Counted from the stretch's first letter, positions 53,835 to 63,407 are shown. The stretch: 64,000 nt of DNA from UMGS1696 sp963642885 (GCA_963642885.1 CAVIJI010000003.1:28534-92533); one strand, 5' to 3'. Notes: generated from the sequence alone by a model not told the origin. Made by a program: numbers and translations.

Positions 53835-53863
53835 ATCGTATCACAATTATCATAAAATGTCAA
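53835..53863 (-). promoter_or_regulatory. Sigma-A promoter of the oxidoreductase gene
   Basis: On the minus strand TTGACA (53863-53858), 17 bases, TACGAT (53840-53835). Transcription would start about 40 bases before the inverted repeat at 53768-53793. From 53864 to 54057 I see only AT-rich sequence. Confidence 0.65.
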
Positions 53864-54057
53864 GTATTTCCAACTAAAAAATAAAAAATGATTGAGAAAT
53901 AAAAACTCTGCAAACAAACAGAATTATAAAATATTGCTTTATTTCCGGATTCGCTTTTACGGAACTTTTTTTCTTTTTTTTCGTCTAATGGTCGTATGTA
54001 CTGATATACGATGATAATCGAAAAGATATCGTGTATTACATTTGGAAGGAATTTTTT

Positions 54058-55506
54058 ATGAAAAAAATTTTTATTCTTATTTTATCGTCGTTGATTCTCT
54101 TTTCATCTACTTCCTGTGTGACATTAAAGCCCGCAGATGATGATACGGAAATAATCGATACCGACAACAATGATACCGAAACGGAAGGAACTACTTCCGC
54201 GGAAACCGATGAAAAAGCGGAAAACTCCGATGCTTCGGAAACCGAAATCGATTACGAAAACACGGATCTGAATTTTGTTCTCGCTACTTCATTCTCTCAA
54301 GAATGCGAGCACAAGGATGACAACGGTGTTGTGCTTCTTCAAGAAAAATACGAACTGCCTAAGCTCGAGCTTCGTTCATCCGACGGCACAGTGTATGATT
54401 CGGAAAAAAACGCTGCAAGCATCCCCCAAGCCGACATATGCCGTGCTTTTAACGAAGGAATGCAGAATGCCATAGATGCATTCGAAAAGACCGTGGAAGA
54501 AGAACTTGTATACGCTAAAGAAAACTACTCAAGTCTCGAAACAGATGAACAGCGCTCCGAATGGTTAAATTATGTCGAGGAACTCACTGTAAGTAACATC
54601 TACCAAACAGACACGCTTATAAGCATTGAGTGCAGCGGTTATGCCAGCTTAGGCGGAACACATCCCACAAGTTATACCGATGTTTTCAACTTTGACCTCA
54701 CCACGGGAGAATTTTTCACACTCTCTTCTCTTATCGGCGAAAACAATCCGCTCGGTCAGATATTGTACAGAAATCTGATTAATTATGTATCGGATGAAAT
54801 CAATACTCAAAACCTGAGCGATAGCTATTATGAAGATTATTACTCTTACATAAGCAATATGTCCGATTACGCCGAGATTTACTTTGATGAATCCGGTATG
54901 AATATTTTGTTCGACACATATGTAATTGCCCCCTATGCAATCGGTCCCCAGTTATTCAAGATTGCATACGAAGATTTTTACTTCACCTTGAGCGAGCATA
55001 TGCAGTCACTTTTCGCCCTTGATGAAAGCACATCTATAGTATCGGACTACAAAACAACTCAAATATTATGGTCATGGTTCTACATGTCAATGCCTCCTGC
55101 TTTCGAGGATGAGGAGACAATCACATCCGACGACGGTTATCAGATTTGCCGTGCAAATCTCGGCGGCATAAATACATTGAGTGAATTACGTTCATTTCTC
55201 TGCTCTCATGTAAGTGAGGATGTTGCCGACAAGTGGCTTGCGGAAATACGCTTCTATGAAATCGACGGTGTTCTCTACACCACATTCGGTGCGCGCGGAT
55301 CGGATATTACAATCGGTAAAACCGAATACAATGTTGAATTCAACGAAGACAAGAGCGGCGGAACACTGACTCAAATCGTTTACCGTCAGGACTTCGATGA
55401 ATCTACCAACGAATTCGTGCTGAGTGGCGAAACCGAAGAGTACTTATATCCCTTCACAATATCCGATGGACATGCTGTTTTCTCTGATTTCCCCTGTCCC
55501 TTTTAA
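54058..55506 (+). CDS. RsiV-like (DUF4163/DUF3298) lipoprotein
   Basis: 482 residues from the ATG after GGAAGGA. The signal peptide ends in the lipobox FSSTSC (Cys about 19) and is followed by an acidic Asp/Glu/Thr linker of about 40 residues. Residues of about 75-170 resemble DUF4163 and 180-330 DUF3298, with the signature GYASLGGTHPTSYTDVFNFDLTTGE. These domains form the sensor part of anti-sigma factor RsiV (which binds lysozyme) and of deacetylases such as PdaC. Here there is no cytoplasmic anti-sigma segment and no sigma factor gene, so it is probably a surface binding protein. The last 130 residues are unrecognised. Confidence 0.7.
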   Translation: MKKIFILILSSLILFSSTSCVTLKPADDDTEIIDTDNNDTETEGTTSAETDEKAENSDASETEIDYENTDLNFVLATSFSQECEHKDDNGVVLLQEKYELPKLELRSSDGTVYDSEKNAASIPQADICRAFNEGMQNAIDAFEKTVEEELVYAKENYSSLETDEQRSEWLNYVEELTVSNIYQTDTLISIECSGYASLGGTHPTSYTDVFNFDLTTGEFFTLSSLIGENNPLGQILYRNLINYVSDEINTQNLSDSYYEDYYSYISNMSDYAEIYFDESGMNILFDTYVIAPYAIGPQLFKIAYEDFYFTLSEHMQSLFALDESTSIVSDYKTTQILWSWFYMSMPPAFEDEETITSDDGYQICRANLGGINTLSELRSFLCSHVSEDVADKWLAEIRFYEIDGVLYTTFGARGSDITIGKTEYNVEFNEDKSGGTLTQIVYRQDFDESTNEFVLSGETEEYLYPFTISDGHAVFSDFPCPF

Positions 55507-55522
55507 CTGATAAACAACAATT

Positions 55523-55560
55523 ATGCCGTTTGTCGAAAAATAATTCGACAAACGGCATTT
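55523..55560 (+). terminator. Terminator of the RsiV-like gene
   Basis: Fifteen-base stem ATGCCGTTTGTCGAA / TTCGACAAACGGCAT with a six-base loop, followed by TTTTGTG. The T-run is short. Confidence 0.65.
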
Positions 55561-55620
55561 TGTGTTCTTTCGTCTCATTCTCGTGTGAACGGATGACAGC
55601 ACATTATATCGCTTAAGCCA

Positions 55621-55662
55621 AAAACATCACCTATATGCCATTACATATAGGTGATGTTTTTT
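55621..55662. terminator. Terminator of the hybrid transporter operon
   Basis: Seventeen-base perfect stem AAAACATCACCTATATG / CATATAGGTGATGTTTT with a six-base loop and T-runs on both strands. It lies nine bases after the stop of the solute-binding gene at 55671. Confidence 0.9.
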
Positions 55663-55670
55663 ACTCATTA

Positions 55671-58112
55671 TTACGAATGCTCTGAAATGTAAATCTTCGC
55701 ACGGCTTGCGATAACCTTTGCGGTTTCTTCCGCCGACTTTGTTCCTCCGAAGTATCCCGAGAGCTCTTCGTTGATTATCTCAAGTAAATCGGAATCCGAA
55801 CGTGAAACAACCGATGCGTTTTTGATAATATCCATTGTGATATCAACAACTTCCTGGTCAAATGCCTGATTGGATTTCTTCAAGTACTCGACATAATCAT
55901 CGCTGTATCCCTGTTCTATGTACCAGCTGTAATCATCGTCCGTGTTTTCGTAGTAGTAAAAATTATCAGCGGCACTCTCTGCCATTGTTTCCATTGCGCT
56001 GATGTTCGGTGAGAAGTAATAGTTTTTCGATTTGATATTCTCATCAGTCAGGAAGAATTTCAATACATCCCATGCCTGACTCTTGACCTTTGATGACTGG
56101 CTGATAGCAAGCTCGATGTTCGGAACAATTATAGCACCGTTGCCGGAATCTGTGGGATAACCTATAGGTGTTATTTCATCCGAAGCAAATGTATTTCTGT
56201 CGTACAAAAAGTCGGTAAAGCTTGAAAGATATCCGAATTCAAGGAGTCCGAGATCATTGTAATAACGAAGTTCATACTTCTGTTGCATCTCTGTTTCAGC
56301 CTGCTCATCGTAAACATAGCCATCGCCCTGAGAATTATAATAAGCTTCCCAATAACCTTCTTCGGGGCACTGTGCAAGGAATTTTATAAAATCGATAAAT
56401 CCCTGTGTTTCAAACTTGGTTTCTCCGGTATCCCAATCAATAAACAGGTCCATACAGTTGCCGAAGAAACTCTGTATGATTTCATCTCTGCTGCTCGAAA
56501 AGAATGCAGTCATTCCTTCGGGCATATTGTTAATAACATCGAGCATCTCCTCGAAGGTCCAGCCGGATTCCGTTCCGACATACTTTGATTTTGCTATTAA
56601 TGTCTGAATACTGAAGGACATAATAAGCGAGTAAAGCTTACCGTCAACCGTGGTAGCATCGAGTATATTGCTCAGATAATCCGAGCGGTTTATACCGTTC
56701 TCCGCATCATCTATGTATTCATTAAGGTCTGCGAAAATACCCTTCTGGAAATAGCTTTCAACAGGTAATGACGAGTTTAACAATACAATGTCGGGAAGAT
56801 TGCCGGTTATAATGTCATTGTTGAACTGTGTAACTGCACCTGAGTATTCGTTTTCTTCATTATTGTATTGATCATACGTCACAAGCGAAACACGAACTCC
56901 CGTATTTTGCTTGTTAAACTTTATAACGGCGTTAACTATATTGTAGTTCGAATAAATGGCTCCGAGTGTTACGATAATTTCTTCCTGCAGCTCCTCATCG
57001 GGAACTCTCGACATCAGCTGTATTGTTGTCTGATTTGAGTCGGAAGAATAACTACTGTTTGTCGTAATGAGCAATCTTCCGTCGGGAATAAGTTTAATCG
57101 AATTAATCTGGTTCTGAGCTACATCCGAGTTAATATAGTTCATCTCTTCGGCAATTGTATCCGTATTGGGGTCATATTTAGACACGCCTGTGCTGGTACG
57201 GTAATACAATTGTCCGTTATAGAATCCCATAAAGTCATACATATTGCTTAATACGGTTTTAACGTTATCACCTTTAAAGTCGGTTTTAGTACCGTTTTCA
57301 ACCACGCAAATCTTTTGACTGTTATCTTCATAGTAGACCAAATAAACCTTGTCATCACCGACGGAGAAGTAATTTATCCAGCCGCTGTCAAACTCGAACT
57401 TGGTTTTATAATTCATATTCGAATCAAACACAAGGTACATGTTCTCTGCAACAATATATAAATCTCCATTATCCGCAACTTTAAATGAATTTATATATGT
57501 AGCCGAAATGTCTACATTTGCCGCAGTGAAAGAATCGGTAAGATCAATAGTATCCTTCAGTTCACCTGTAGTGGGATCGATTTTGATCAATGAATAGGTA
57601 TTCTGAGAATTGCCTGTTTCTTCGTTCCAGTTATACTCAACATATACCATATCGACAATGCCGTTATTGTCTATTGCCATTGATTGTAAATAACCGGGTA
57701 TATCGTTTGGGATACTTACTGTTGTGCTTTCGCCTGTTTCCGTGTTTACAGTGGTAATATTCTGCAGGTTGAGATAATCATAGTACCAGCCATCGGGAAG
57801 CGTTGTTGTCTCACCGTCGGAATCCTCTTGTGAACCCTCCCAATAGTATCCATTTTTTCTCTCGACTTCTTCTCCGAGTTCGTTTCTCGTTACGGTATAG
57901 GTTGCGGTATAATTTACGTATACATTGTTGTTCTTGTAATCAACACCGTTGACATAAGATATACCTTCGGGAAGTGTGATTTCATCGCCGTTGTAAACGT
58001 TGGTGCGTTTTGATTTAGGCGGCTCGCCGTTGGAATTTGAGCATGAAACAAGAGCCGAGCTTACGAGCATGACACCGGCAAGCAATCCTGCCGTTATTTT
58101 TTTCGTATTCAT
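55671..58112 (-). CDS. Large two-part extracellular solute-binding lipoprotein
   Basis: 813 residues, almost twice the usual size. The signal peptide ends in the lipobox ALVSC (Cys about 24). Residues of about 40-370 contain repeated blade-like strands (e.g. SLIKIDPTTGELKDTI, LYIVAENMYLVFDSN, LYYRTSTGVSKYDPN) and look like a beta-propeller. Residues of about 385-813 are a family 1 sugar-binding domain (VNAVIKFNKQNTGVRVSL, LPDIVLLNSS, QAWDVLKFFLTDENI). AGGAGG precedes the ATG. It is last of a five-gene operon with MalF/MalG-type permeases, so it probably delivers a ligand to them; the propeller may add a second binding surface. Confidence 0.82.
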   Translation of the reverse strand: MNTKKITAGLLAGVMLVSSALVSCSNSNGEPPKSKRTNVYNGDEITLPEGISYVNGVDYKNNNVYVNYTATYTVTRNELGEEVERKNGYYWEGSQEDSDGETTTLPDGWYYDYLNLQNITTVNTETGESTTVSIPNDIPGYLQSMAIDNNGIVDMVYVEYNWNEETGNSQNTYSLIKIDPTTGELKDTIDLTDSFTAANVDISATYINSFKVADNGDLYIVAENMYLVFDSNMNYKTKFEFDSGWINYFSVGDDKVYLVYYEDNSQKICVVENGTKTDFKGDNVKTVLSNMYDFMGFYNGQLYYRTSTGVSKYDPNTDTIAEEMNYINSDVAQNQINSIKLIPDGRLLITTNSSYSSDSNQTTIQLMSRVPDEELQEEIIVTLGAIYSNYNIVNAVIKFNKQNTGVRVSLVTYDQYNNEENEYSGAVTQFNNDIITGNLPDIVLLNSSLPVESYFQKGIFADLNEYIDDAENGINRSDYLSNILDATTVDGKLYSLIMSFSIQTLIAKSKYVGTESGWTFEEMLDVINNMPEGMTAFFSSSRDEIIQSFFGNCMDLFIDWDTGETKFETQGFIDFIKFLAQCPEEGYWEAYYNSQGDGYVYDEQAETEMQQKYELRYYNDLGLLEFGYLSSFTDFLYDRNTFASDEITPIGYPTDSGNGAIIVPNIELAISQSSKVKSQAWDVLKFFLTDENIKSKNYYFSPNISAMETMAESAADNFYYYENTDDDYSWYIEQGYSDDYVEYLKKSNQAFDQEVVDITMDIIKNASVVSRSDSDLLEIINEELSGYFGGTKSAEETAKVIASRAKIYISEHS

Positions 58113-58129
58113 TTTTACCTCCTAATAAA

Positions 58130-59221
58130 TTATAATGTCTTATTCTGATTGTTTATTTTTCGCGGATGCTTATTTTTATAGCCTTTGTAAGCCGCACCCG
58201 AAAACCTTTTAATATCATATATCGGCGAATAACCCGAAAAACGAACCGTAATAAGGGACAGTAACAGCGTAACCACAGCTATCACCGCCATTGCGATCTC
58301 GAATATCATGAATATTGCACAATAGTAATCGTAAACCTTCGCTTCGTTTTCCCAGTAAGGATACTCGATTTTGTTTTCCCTTATCCACGAATATTTCAAT
58401 GTTTTCATATTGCTATATCGATTTTCAAAGGAAAACCTGCTGCTTACTTCAATTTTTTCGCTTGTTTCCTCGTTAGTGCTTATTACACCGTCGAATATGT
58501 TCTTGGCGAATCCTTTAACCGAATTCGGTAAGGCAGTCTCGAATACAGTTACACTGTTGTCATCCCCCACTGTTTTTATGTATCCAGCGTAATTCATATA
58601 CATTCTCGGTCTTGTTCCGTATGTATAACCGTATATGCCGTTTTCGCTTTCGGGCTCCGAAACACCGGTAACTACGAATTCCTCACCGTTAATCGTCACG
58701 GTCATGCCGACAATATTCTCGGCACCGAACAACTTCCACGCGAGGTTGCGGTCTATGACAATTCCCATGGGATTCGAGTCGTCATTCAGAAAATACGAAC
58801 CGTACAGCAGCTTCATCGGATGGAATATGAAATAGTCGCCCCCCGCCGCTATTGCCTCTGCGGTAACCGTACTTTTAACGCCCACTACGCTGACTGTTAC
58901 ATCCGCGGCATAGGTATATGCCCACGATCTCGCTCCCTCATTCGGAGTCACCGATGAATTCAGCAATGATGTATTTATCGAATTTACCCATGATAAGGCC
59001 TGATCAGACGAAACGGCACTTCCTTCTTCGAGATAAAGATTTATAACGGCATATGCCTCTCCGTCTGCCGACCAGCGAGCACCTGCTTCGAGATACTCCA
59101 GCTCTCCCTTGTAATGCAGAACCGCCAGCTCGAACACTCCTATAACGACAAGGGAAACGGCAAGAATTATCGCGCATATTCCCGAGAATTTCAGGAGCTT
59201 TTTATTGACTTTTTCATTCAT
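58130..59221 (-). CDS. MacB/FtsX-like membrane protein, reduced
   Basis: 363 residues with an N-terminal transmembrane helix (about 12-33), a large extracytoplasmic domain and one C-terminal helix (about 305-330). The outer domain resembles the MacB periplasmic core domain: VGVKSTVTAEA, GSYFLNDDSNPMGIVIDRNLAWKLFGAENIVG and INGEEFVVTGV. Full MacB-type permeases have four helices and pair with an ATPase; here only two helices are visible and no ATPase gene is near. It lies four bases after the adaptor gene. It may form a scaffold with the adaptor rather than a transporter by itself. Confidence 0.72.
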   Translation of the reverse strand: MNEKVNKKLLKFSGICAIILAVSLVVIGVFELAVLHYKGELEYLEAGARWSADGEAYAVINLYLEEGSAVSSDQALSWVNSINTSLLNSSVTPNEGARSWAYTYAADVTVSVVGVKSTVTAEAIAAGGDYFIFHPMKLLYGSYFLNDDSNPMGIVIDRNLAWKLFGAENIVGMTVTINGEEFVVTGVSEPESENGIYGYTYGTRPRMYMNYAGYIKTVGDDNSVTVFETALPNSVKGFAKNIFDGVISTNEETSEKIEVSSRFSFENRYSNMKTLKYSWIRENKIEYPYWENEAKVYDYYCAIFMIFEIAMAVIAVVTLLLSLITVRFSGYSPIYDIKRFSGAAYKGYKNKHPRKINNQNKTL

Positions 59222-59225
59222 TTTA

Positions 59226-61481
59226 TCAGTTCTCCGCGAGACGTACCTGCTGCTTATCGCTTATCGGGACAGTCGAATTCGTTATTACAAATTCACTTCC
59301 GTACAAGCCCGATACGGCGGACTGAGTATCATCCGAGGCAAGTACCTCGATACTTACTCTCTTTGCCGTATATCTCATGTTCAGCGGTGTTTTCTTGGAT
59401 TCCACCACAAGAACGAACTTACCGTCGTTATCCTCGCGAATCGCGGAATTGGGAAGAACGGAATCATATGACTGGCTCTTGTCGCCTATCGAGAAGGTAA
59501 GCGACTGTCCTTCGCTGACATCACCAGATACGGTAATGGTAATTATGCGGTTCTTTCCCTGTGATGACGCGTCTGAACGCATTCCGGTAACCGATGCTTC
59601 TATATTGGAGTACCACCATGAATTTACCACTGTACACGGTGTGCCGACCTGAATCTTTCTCGCCTGCTCCGATGCCATGCTTATTTCGACTATATAGCCT
59701 TTATCCGCGATTTCGATGGATGCCACGGTGCTGCCGCTCGAAACACTTTCGCCCGGCGTAAAGTTCACGGATATGATTTTTCCCGCTATAGGAGCGGTTA
59801 CCTGTGTGTTCTCGGGAGCGTTTTTGTATTTTTCTATTTTCGCTTCAAGCTCCTCAAGCTGTTTCTTTTGGTCTTCTCTGTCAAGGTCGTTCTTTGTGTC
59901 GCTTTGATTCTGAGTTGCTTTGGTAATCTCGAGACTGCTTTCAAGCTCTGTAATCGAATCCTGCTTTTCTTTTATCTTTTCCGTAAGTTCATCCGCTGTC
60001 ATTTCGCTCGTCGAATCCGACAGCTGTTCCTGCAGTTTTTTAAGCTCTTTGTTTTTCTGCTTTATGGTTTCCTCGAGTGTTTTCTCTTCCGTTTCGTAGG
60101 TTGTGAGAAGGACGGTATACTCATCCACAGTCTGCTGTGCGGTGTTCTGCTTTATAAGAGACTCGTATTTTGTCTTTGCATCGTTATATTCGGTCTCAAT
60201 CGCGGTCAGCTTTGCGGCAGCATCATCGTAGTTCTTCTGTGCTTCGCTTAAATCATAGTCAACGGTATAATCGACAAGGTCGTCAACCTCGGGCATTCCG
60301 ATAACCTCAAGCTTGTCCTCGATTTCGGTTATTTGGTCTTCGAGAGATTCGATTTTGTCGTCATAATCTTCAATTTGACGCTCATAGTTTCTTTCTGCTT
60401 TTTCATAAGCACTTAATGCGGTTTGATATGCTTCCCATGCACTTTCCTTGGAAATAGTTGTTGAGCCATCACCTTCGACTGTCACTTGTTCCTCGTCGGT
60501 TTCGGGGGTATTTTTCCATACCCTATAAGCATCATCAGCTGCATCTTTAAGTGTTTTAAGTTCTTCTAATGTATCCTCTTTGTATCTTCTTATTTCCTTT
60601 TCGAGTGATTCAAGTTCATCGTTAAGTGTAGCAAGCGATTTTGTAAGTGTGTTCGCTTCGGTTACACTGCCGGAAATGCTCTTTATTTCATCGAGCTTTT
60701 CCTTATAAAAGTCGGCTTCCTTTTTTAATGTCTCGTATTCGCCGGATATGGAATTGTACTCGTTTTCGGCAGACGAGAGCTTTTCGGCAACAGTCTCATT
60801 GGAGAGTACATCCTTTTCGATTAACGCTTTGGCTTCGCTTATTGTGCTTTTTACTTCGCTTATCGTTTCGGCAAGCTCGTTCTTTTGATCCTCCAACGCC
60901 TCTATGCTCTCAGTCAGAGAATCTATCTGACTGTTTAAAATCGTTGTGGTGTCGACACCCGAGAGCAGATCATTGTAATTCTTCTGCAGTTTTGTAAGCT
61001 CTTCTTTTGCGTCCTCAAGTGCTTTTTCCGCTTTTGTTATGGTCTGCTTCGCTTCAAGCTCTGTGACACTGTCTCCGAGTACGGCAAGATCGTACTCTCT
61101 TTTCAGCTTATCGTATTCCTCCTGTGCTGCTTCAAGCTGTTCGCTTGCTCCGCCCTTCAGCTCAAGTATAGGCGCATCCTTTTCAACCGTTTGTCCTTCC
61201 TTAACATACACGGAAACTACCTTTCGCGACTGTACAACGCCGTCACTCGCTTCTGCCGCATCGGCTTCGTACACTACATTGTAGCTTGCATTGGCTTTAA
61301 CCGTTCCCGATGCCTTTATCGCGGTTGATAATGATCCCGAGGAAGCATATTGAGCGGATACCTCGGGCAATGAATAGTTTAAAATAGTATTCGAAAAAAA
61401 TGTAAGCAGCAACAGTATTACGAGAAAAATTATAGCTGCGTTCTTTATCCAAGCTCTGCGGCTTGCCGAATCATTTGACAT
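59226..61481 (-). CDS. Efflux-type adaptor (membrane fusion protein) with very long coiled coil
   Basis: 751 residues. One transmembrane helix (about 11-31) is followed by the first half of a lipoyl domain (SGTVKANASYNVVYEADA..VSVYVKEGQTVEKDAPILEL). Residues of about 112-560 are almost continuous heptad-like coiled coil, far longer than the hairpin of usual HlyD/MacA proteins. The second lipoyl half (VTAPIAGKIISVNFTPGESV) and beta-barrel domains complete the adaptor. AGGAGA precedes the ATG. Such proteins normally link an inner-membrane exporter to further envelope parts; here it is in an operon with import-type permeases. Confidence 0.85.
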   Translation of the reverse strand: MSNDSASRRAWIKNAAIIFLVILLLLTFFSNTILNYSLPEVSAQYASSGSLSTAIKASGTVKANASYNVVYEADAAEASDGVVQSRKVVSVYVKEGQTVEKDAPILELKGGASEQLEAAQEEYDKLKREYDLAVLGDSVTELEAKQTITKAEKALEDAKEELTKLQKNYNDLLSGVDTTTILNSQIDSLTESIEALEDQKNELAETISEVKSTISEAKALIEKDVLSNETVAEKLSSAENEYNSISGEYETLKKEADFYKEKLDEIKSISGSVTEANTLTKSLATLNDELESLEKEIRRYKEDTLEELKTLKDAADDAYRVWKNTPETDEEQVTVEGDGSTTISKESAWEAYQTALSAYEKAERNYERQIEDYDDKIESLEDQITEIEDKLEVIGMPEVDDLVDYTVDYDLSEAQKNYDDAAAKLTAIETEYNDAKTKYESLIKQNTAQQTVDEYTVLLTTYETEEKTLEETIKQKNKELKKLQEQLSDSTSEMTADELTEKIKEKQDSITELESSLEITKATQNQSDTKNDLDREDQKKQLEELEAKIEKYKNAPENTQVTAPIAGKIISVNFTPGESVSSGSTVASIEIADKGYIVEISMASEQARKIQVGTPCTVVNSWWYSNIEASVTGMRSDASSQGKNRIITITVSGDVSEGQSLTFSIGDKSQSYDSVLPNSAIREDNDGKFVLVVESKKTPLNMRYTAKRVSIEVLASDDTQSAVSGLYGSEFVITNSTVPISDKQQVRLAEN

Positions 61482-61509
61482 ATGTATCTCCTAAGTTATT
61501 TAATCACAA

Positions 61510-62460
61510 TCAACCTGTTACCGATGATGAGTACGCGATTCCCTCTATGAGGTAATCCTCGCTGTAGAGGAAAAGCAGTACAGGCGGTACCATATATATT
61601 ACCGCAATCGCCAATGCGATTCCCGTATCTCCCTCGTTTATCTTCGAGAGAAAAACGGACAGCGGGTACAATTCCTGGTCGGTTAAGAGAATAAGCGGCT
61701 GTTCCACCATATTCCAATAATCGATGAAAACGAGTATGGCTACCGAGTACAGTGTACTTTTGCACAGCGGTAAATAAATGCTGCCGAATATTCTGATTTC
61801 TGATGCACCGTCAATCTGGGCGGCTTCTACAACCGCTCTCGGTATTCGCTTCATATATTTCGTCAGAATAAATACCGCAAACGGCGAAAATACACCCGGA
61901 AGTATAATCGCCCATCTTGTATTGAGCAAATTCATTTTGTTTATTACAAGATAGTTAGGAACCAGTGTGACCTGATACGGCATGAGCATCAATATGATGT
62001 AAGCAAAGAATACTATCGAACGGAACTTTGTATCCACTCTCGCAAAAGCATACGATGCGCCCATGTCAACCAAAAGCTGGAATATCACTATAGGCACAAC
62101 GTATATAATCGAATTCCAGAATTTTATCAGATATTCCGGGCTTTTAAGCAGTACTGTTGCGTATTGTGAAAAGCTTACCTTGTCGGGAATAAGCTGAAGG
62201 TTAACCTTCTCGGCTATAAATACTCTTCCGCTTCCCGCTGTACCGAGTCCCGTGAAAATCTTACCGTAGTTCGCGGATATTTCAGTTGTTGACATGAAAG
62301 AGTTGGTTACGGTAAATACCGTGGGAAACAAGAACAGCGCCGCAAACGAGATGAGTACTAAAAGCGCGAAGAATAAAAACAATACTTGCGACAGCTTTTT
62401 CTTATTGCCTTTTTTTGCTTTCGGGAATGCCGCCGAATTGAGTTTGATTTTCTCCGTCAT
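61510..62460 (-). CDS. Carbohydrate ABC transporter permease, MalG type
   Basis: 316 residues with six predicted transmembrane helices and, in the fourth cytoplasmic loop, the EAA motif EAAQIDGASEIRIFGSIYLPL that docks on the ATPase. A large outer loop lies between helices 1 and 2 (about 55-110). The start overlaps the end of the MalF-type gene by four bases. It has no ATPase gene nearby, as is common for Firmicute sugar importers that share one MsmX-like ATPase. Confidence 0.9.
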   Translation of the reverse strand: MTEKIKLNSAAFPKAKKGNKKKLSQVLFLFFALLVLISFAALFLFPTVFTVTNSFMSTTEISANYGKIFTGLGTAGSGRVFIAEKVNLQLIPDKVSFSQYATVLLKSPEYLIKFWNSIIYVVPIVIFQLLVDMGASYAFARVDTKFRSIVFFAYIILMLMPYQVTLVPNYLVINKMNLLNTRWAIILPGVFSPFAVFILTKYMKRIPRAVVEAAQIDGASEIRIFGSIYLPLCKSTLYSVAILVFIDYWNMVEQPLILLTDQELYPLSVFLSKINEGDTGIALAIAVIYMVPPVLLFLYSEDYLIEGIAYSSSVTG

Positions 62461-63407
62461 TCCTCTATCCCCTTTCCGAGTCGATTATCGGCCCACAAAA
62501 GAAGACCGATTATGACTATCATAATCAGGCATAGAACAACAGCGGCAGCAGATAGCTTTTGATACTCGAAGTTGCTGAATGTATTATTCATAAAATGCTG
62601 GAGTGTATACATTGAGTCGTATGGGTAATTGCCCGTAAGCAGATAAACCTCTCGGAAAACTTTAAACGAGTTAATAAGCGACATTATCGTAACAAACGAT
62701 ACCGTCGACGCAAGATAACGCATCTTTATCATGAAGAAACGCTTTATCGGGCCGCATCCGTCAAGCATCGCAACTTCAATTATTCCCTTCGGCACCGCGG
62801 ACAGCGCGGACATGAACATTATCATGTTATATCCGATGTTCTTCCATAAAAAGAGCAAAACAACGACCTGGTATCCGTAATCCGATTTAAGCCATTCAAC
62901 CGGGTCCGCGCCGAATAAAGCCGTTATATCGTTCACTATACCGTTATAATCGAACAAAACCTGCCATATAAGAATAACCGAAGCCGCAGGTACTATCATC
63001 GGGGATAAAAATATTGTTCTGAATGTGCTTTTACATGGGATATTTGCGTCAAGCAGAACTGCCAGTGCCAATGACAATACAACGACAAGCGGTACCGCCG
63101 TGACGGAGAAAATTCCCGTGTTTTTTAAAGCAAGTTTAAAGGCAGAATTTTTAAACAGCTTTACGAAGTTCTCGATTCCGATAAAGTTAGCCGAGGTGGT
63201 GTTATCAATCAGAGAATAATAGATAACAACGATAAACGGCAAAATAAAGAAGAGCATAACGCCTAAAAAAGACGGAAACATAAAGGGAAGCGTTCGTGCC
63301 CTCTCTTTGAGTTCCTGCTTTGTGTGGCGTTTCTCTTTGTGGGGGCGAGGAGTAACGGTGGATGTGTCGTCAGTTTCTCCCGTTGTGAGCATTTTCTTTT
63401 TTTTCAT
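62457..63407 (-). CDS. Sugar ABC transporter permease, MalF type
   Basis: 316 residues with six transmembrane helices after a basic 35-residue cytoplasmic tail (MKKKKMLTTGE). The EAA motif is EVAMLDGCGPIKRFFMIKMRYLA. It pairs with the MalG-type permease it overlaps. It is the first gene of the operon that continues with the adaptor, the MacB-like protein and the solute-binding lipoprotein. The ribosome binding site is weak (GGTTGAT). I could not define a promoter with confidence in 63408-63508. Confidence 0.9.
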   Translation of the reverse strand: MKKKKMLTTGETDDTSTVTPRPHKEKRHTKQELKERARTLPFMFPSFLGVMLFFILPFIVVIYYSLIDNTTSANFIGIENFVKLFKNSAFKLALKNTGIFSVTAVPLVVVLSLALAVLLDANIPCKSTFRTIFLSPMIVPAASVILIWQVLFDYNGIVNDITALFGADPVEWLKSDYGYQVVVLLFLWKNIGYNMIMFMSALSAVPKGIIEVAMLDGCGPIKRFFMIKMRYLASTVSFVTIMSLINSFKVFREVYLLTGNYPYDSMYTLQHFMNNTFSNFEYQKLSAAAVVLCLIMIVIIGLLLWADNRLGKGIEE

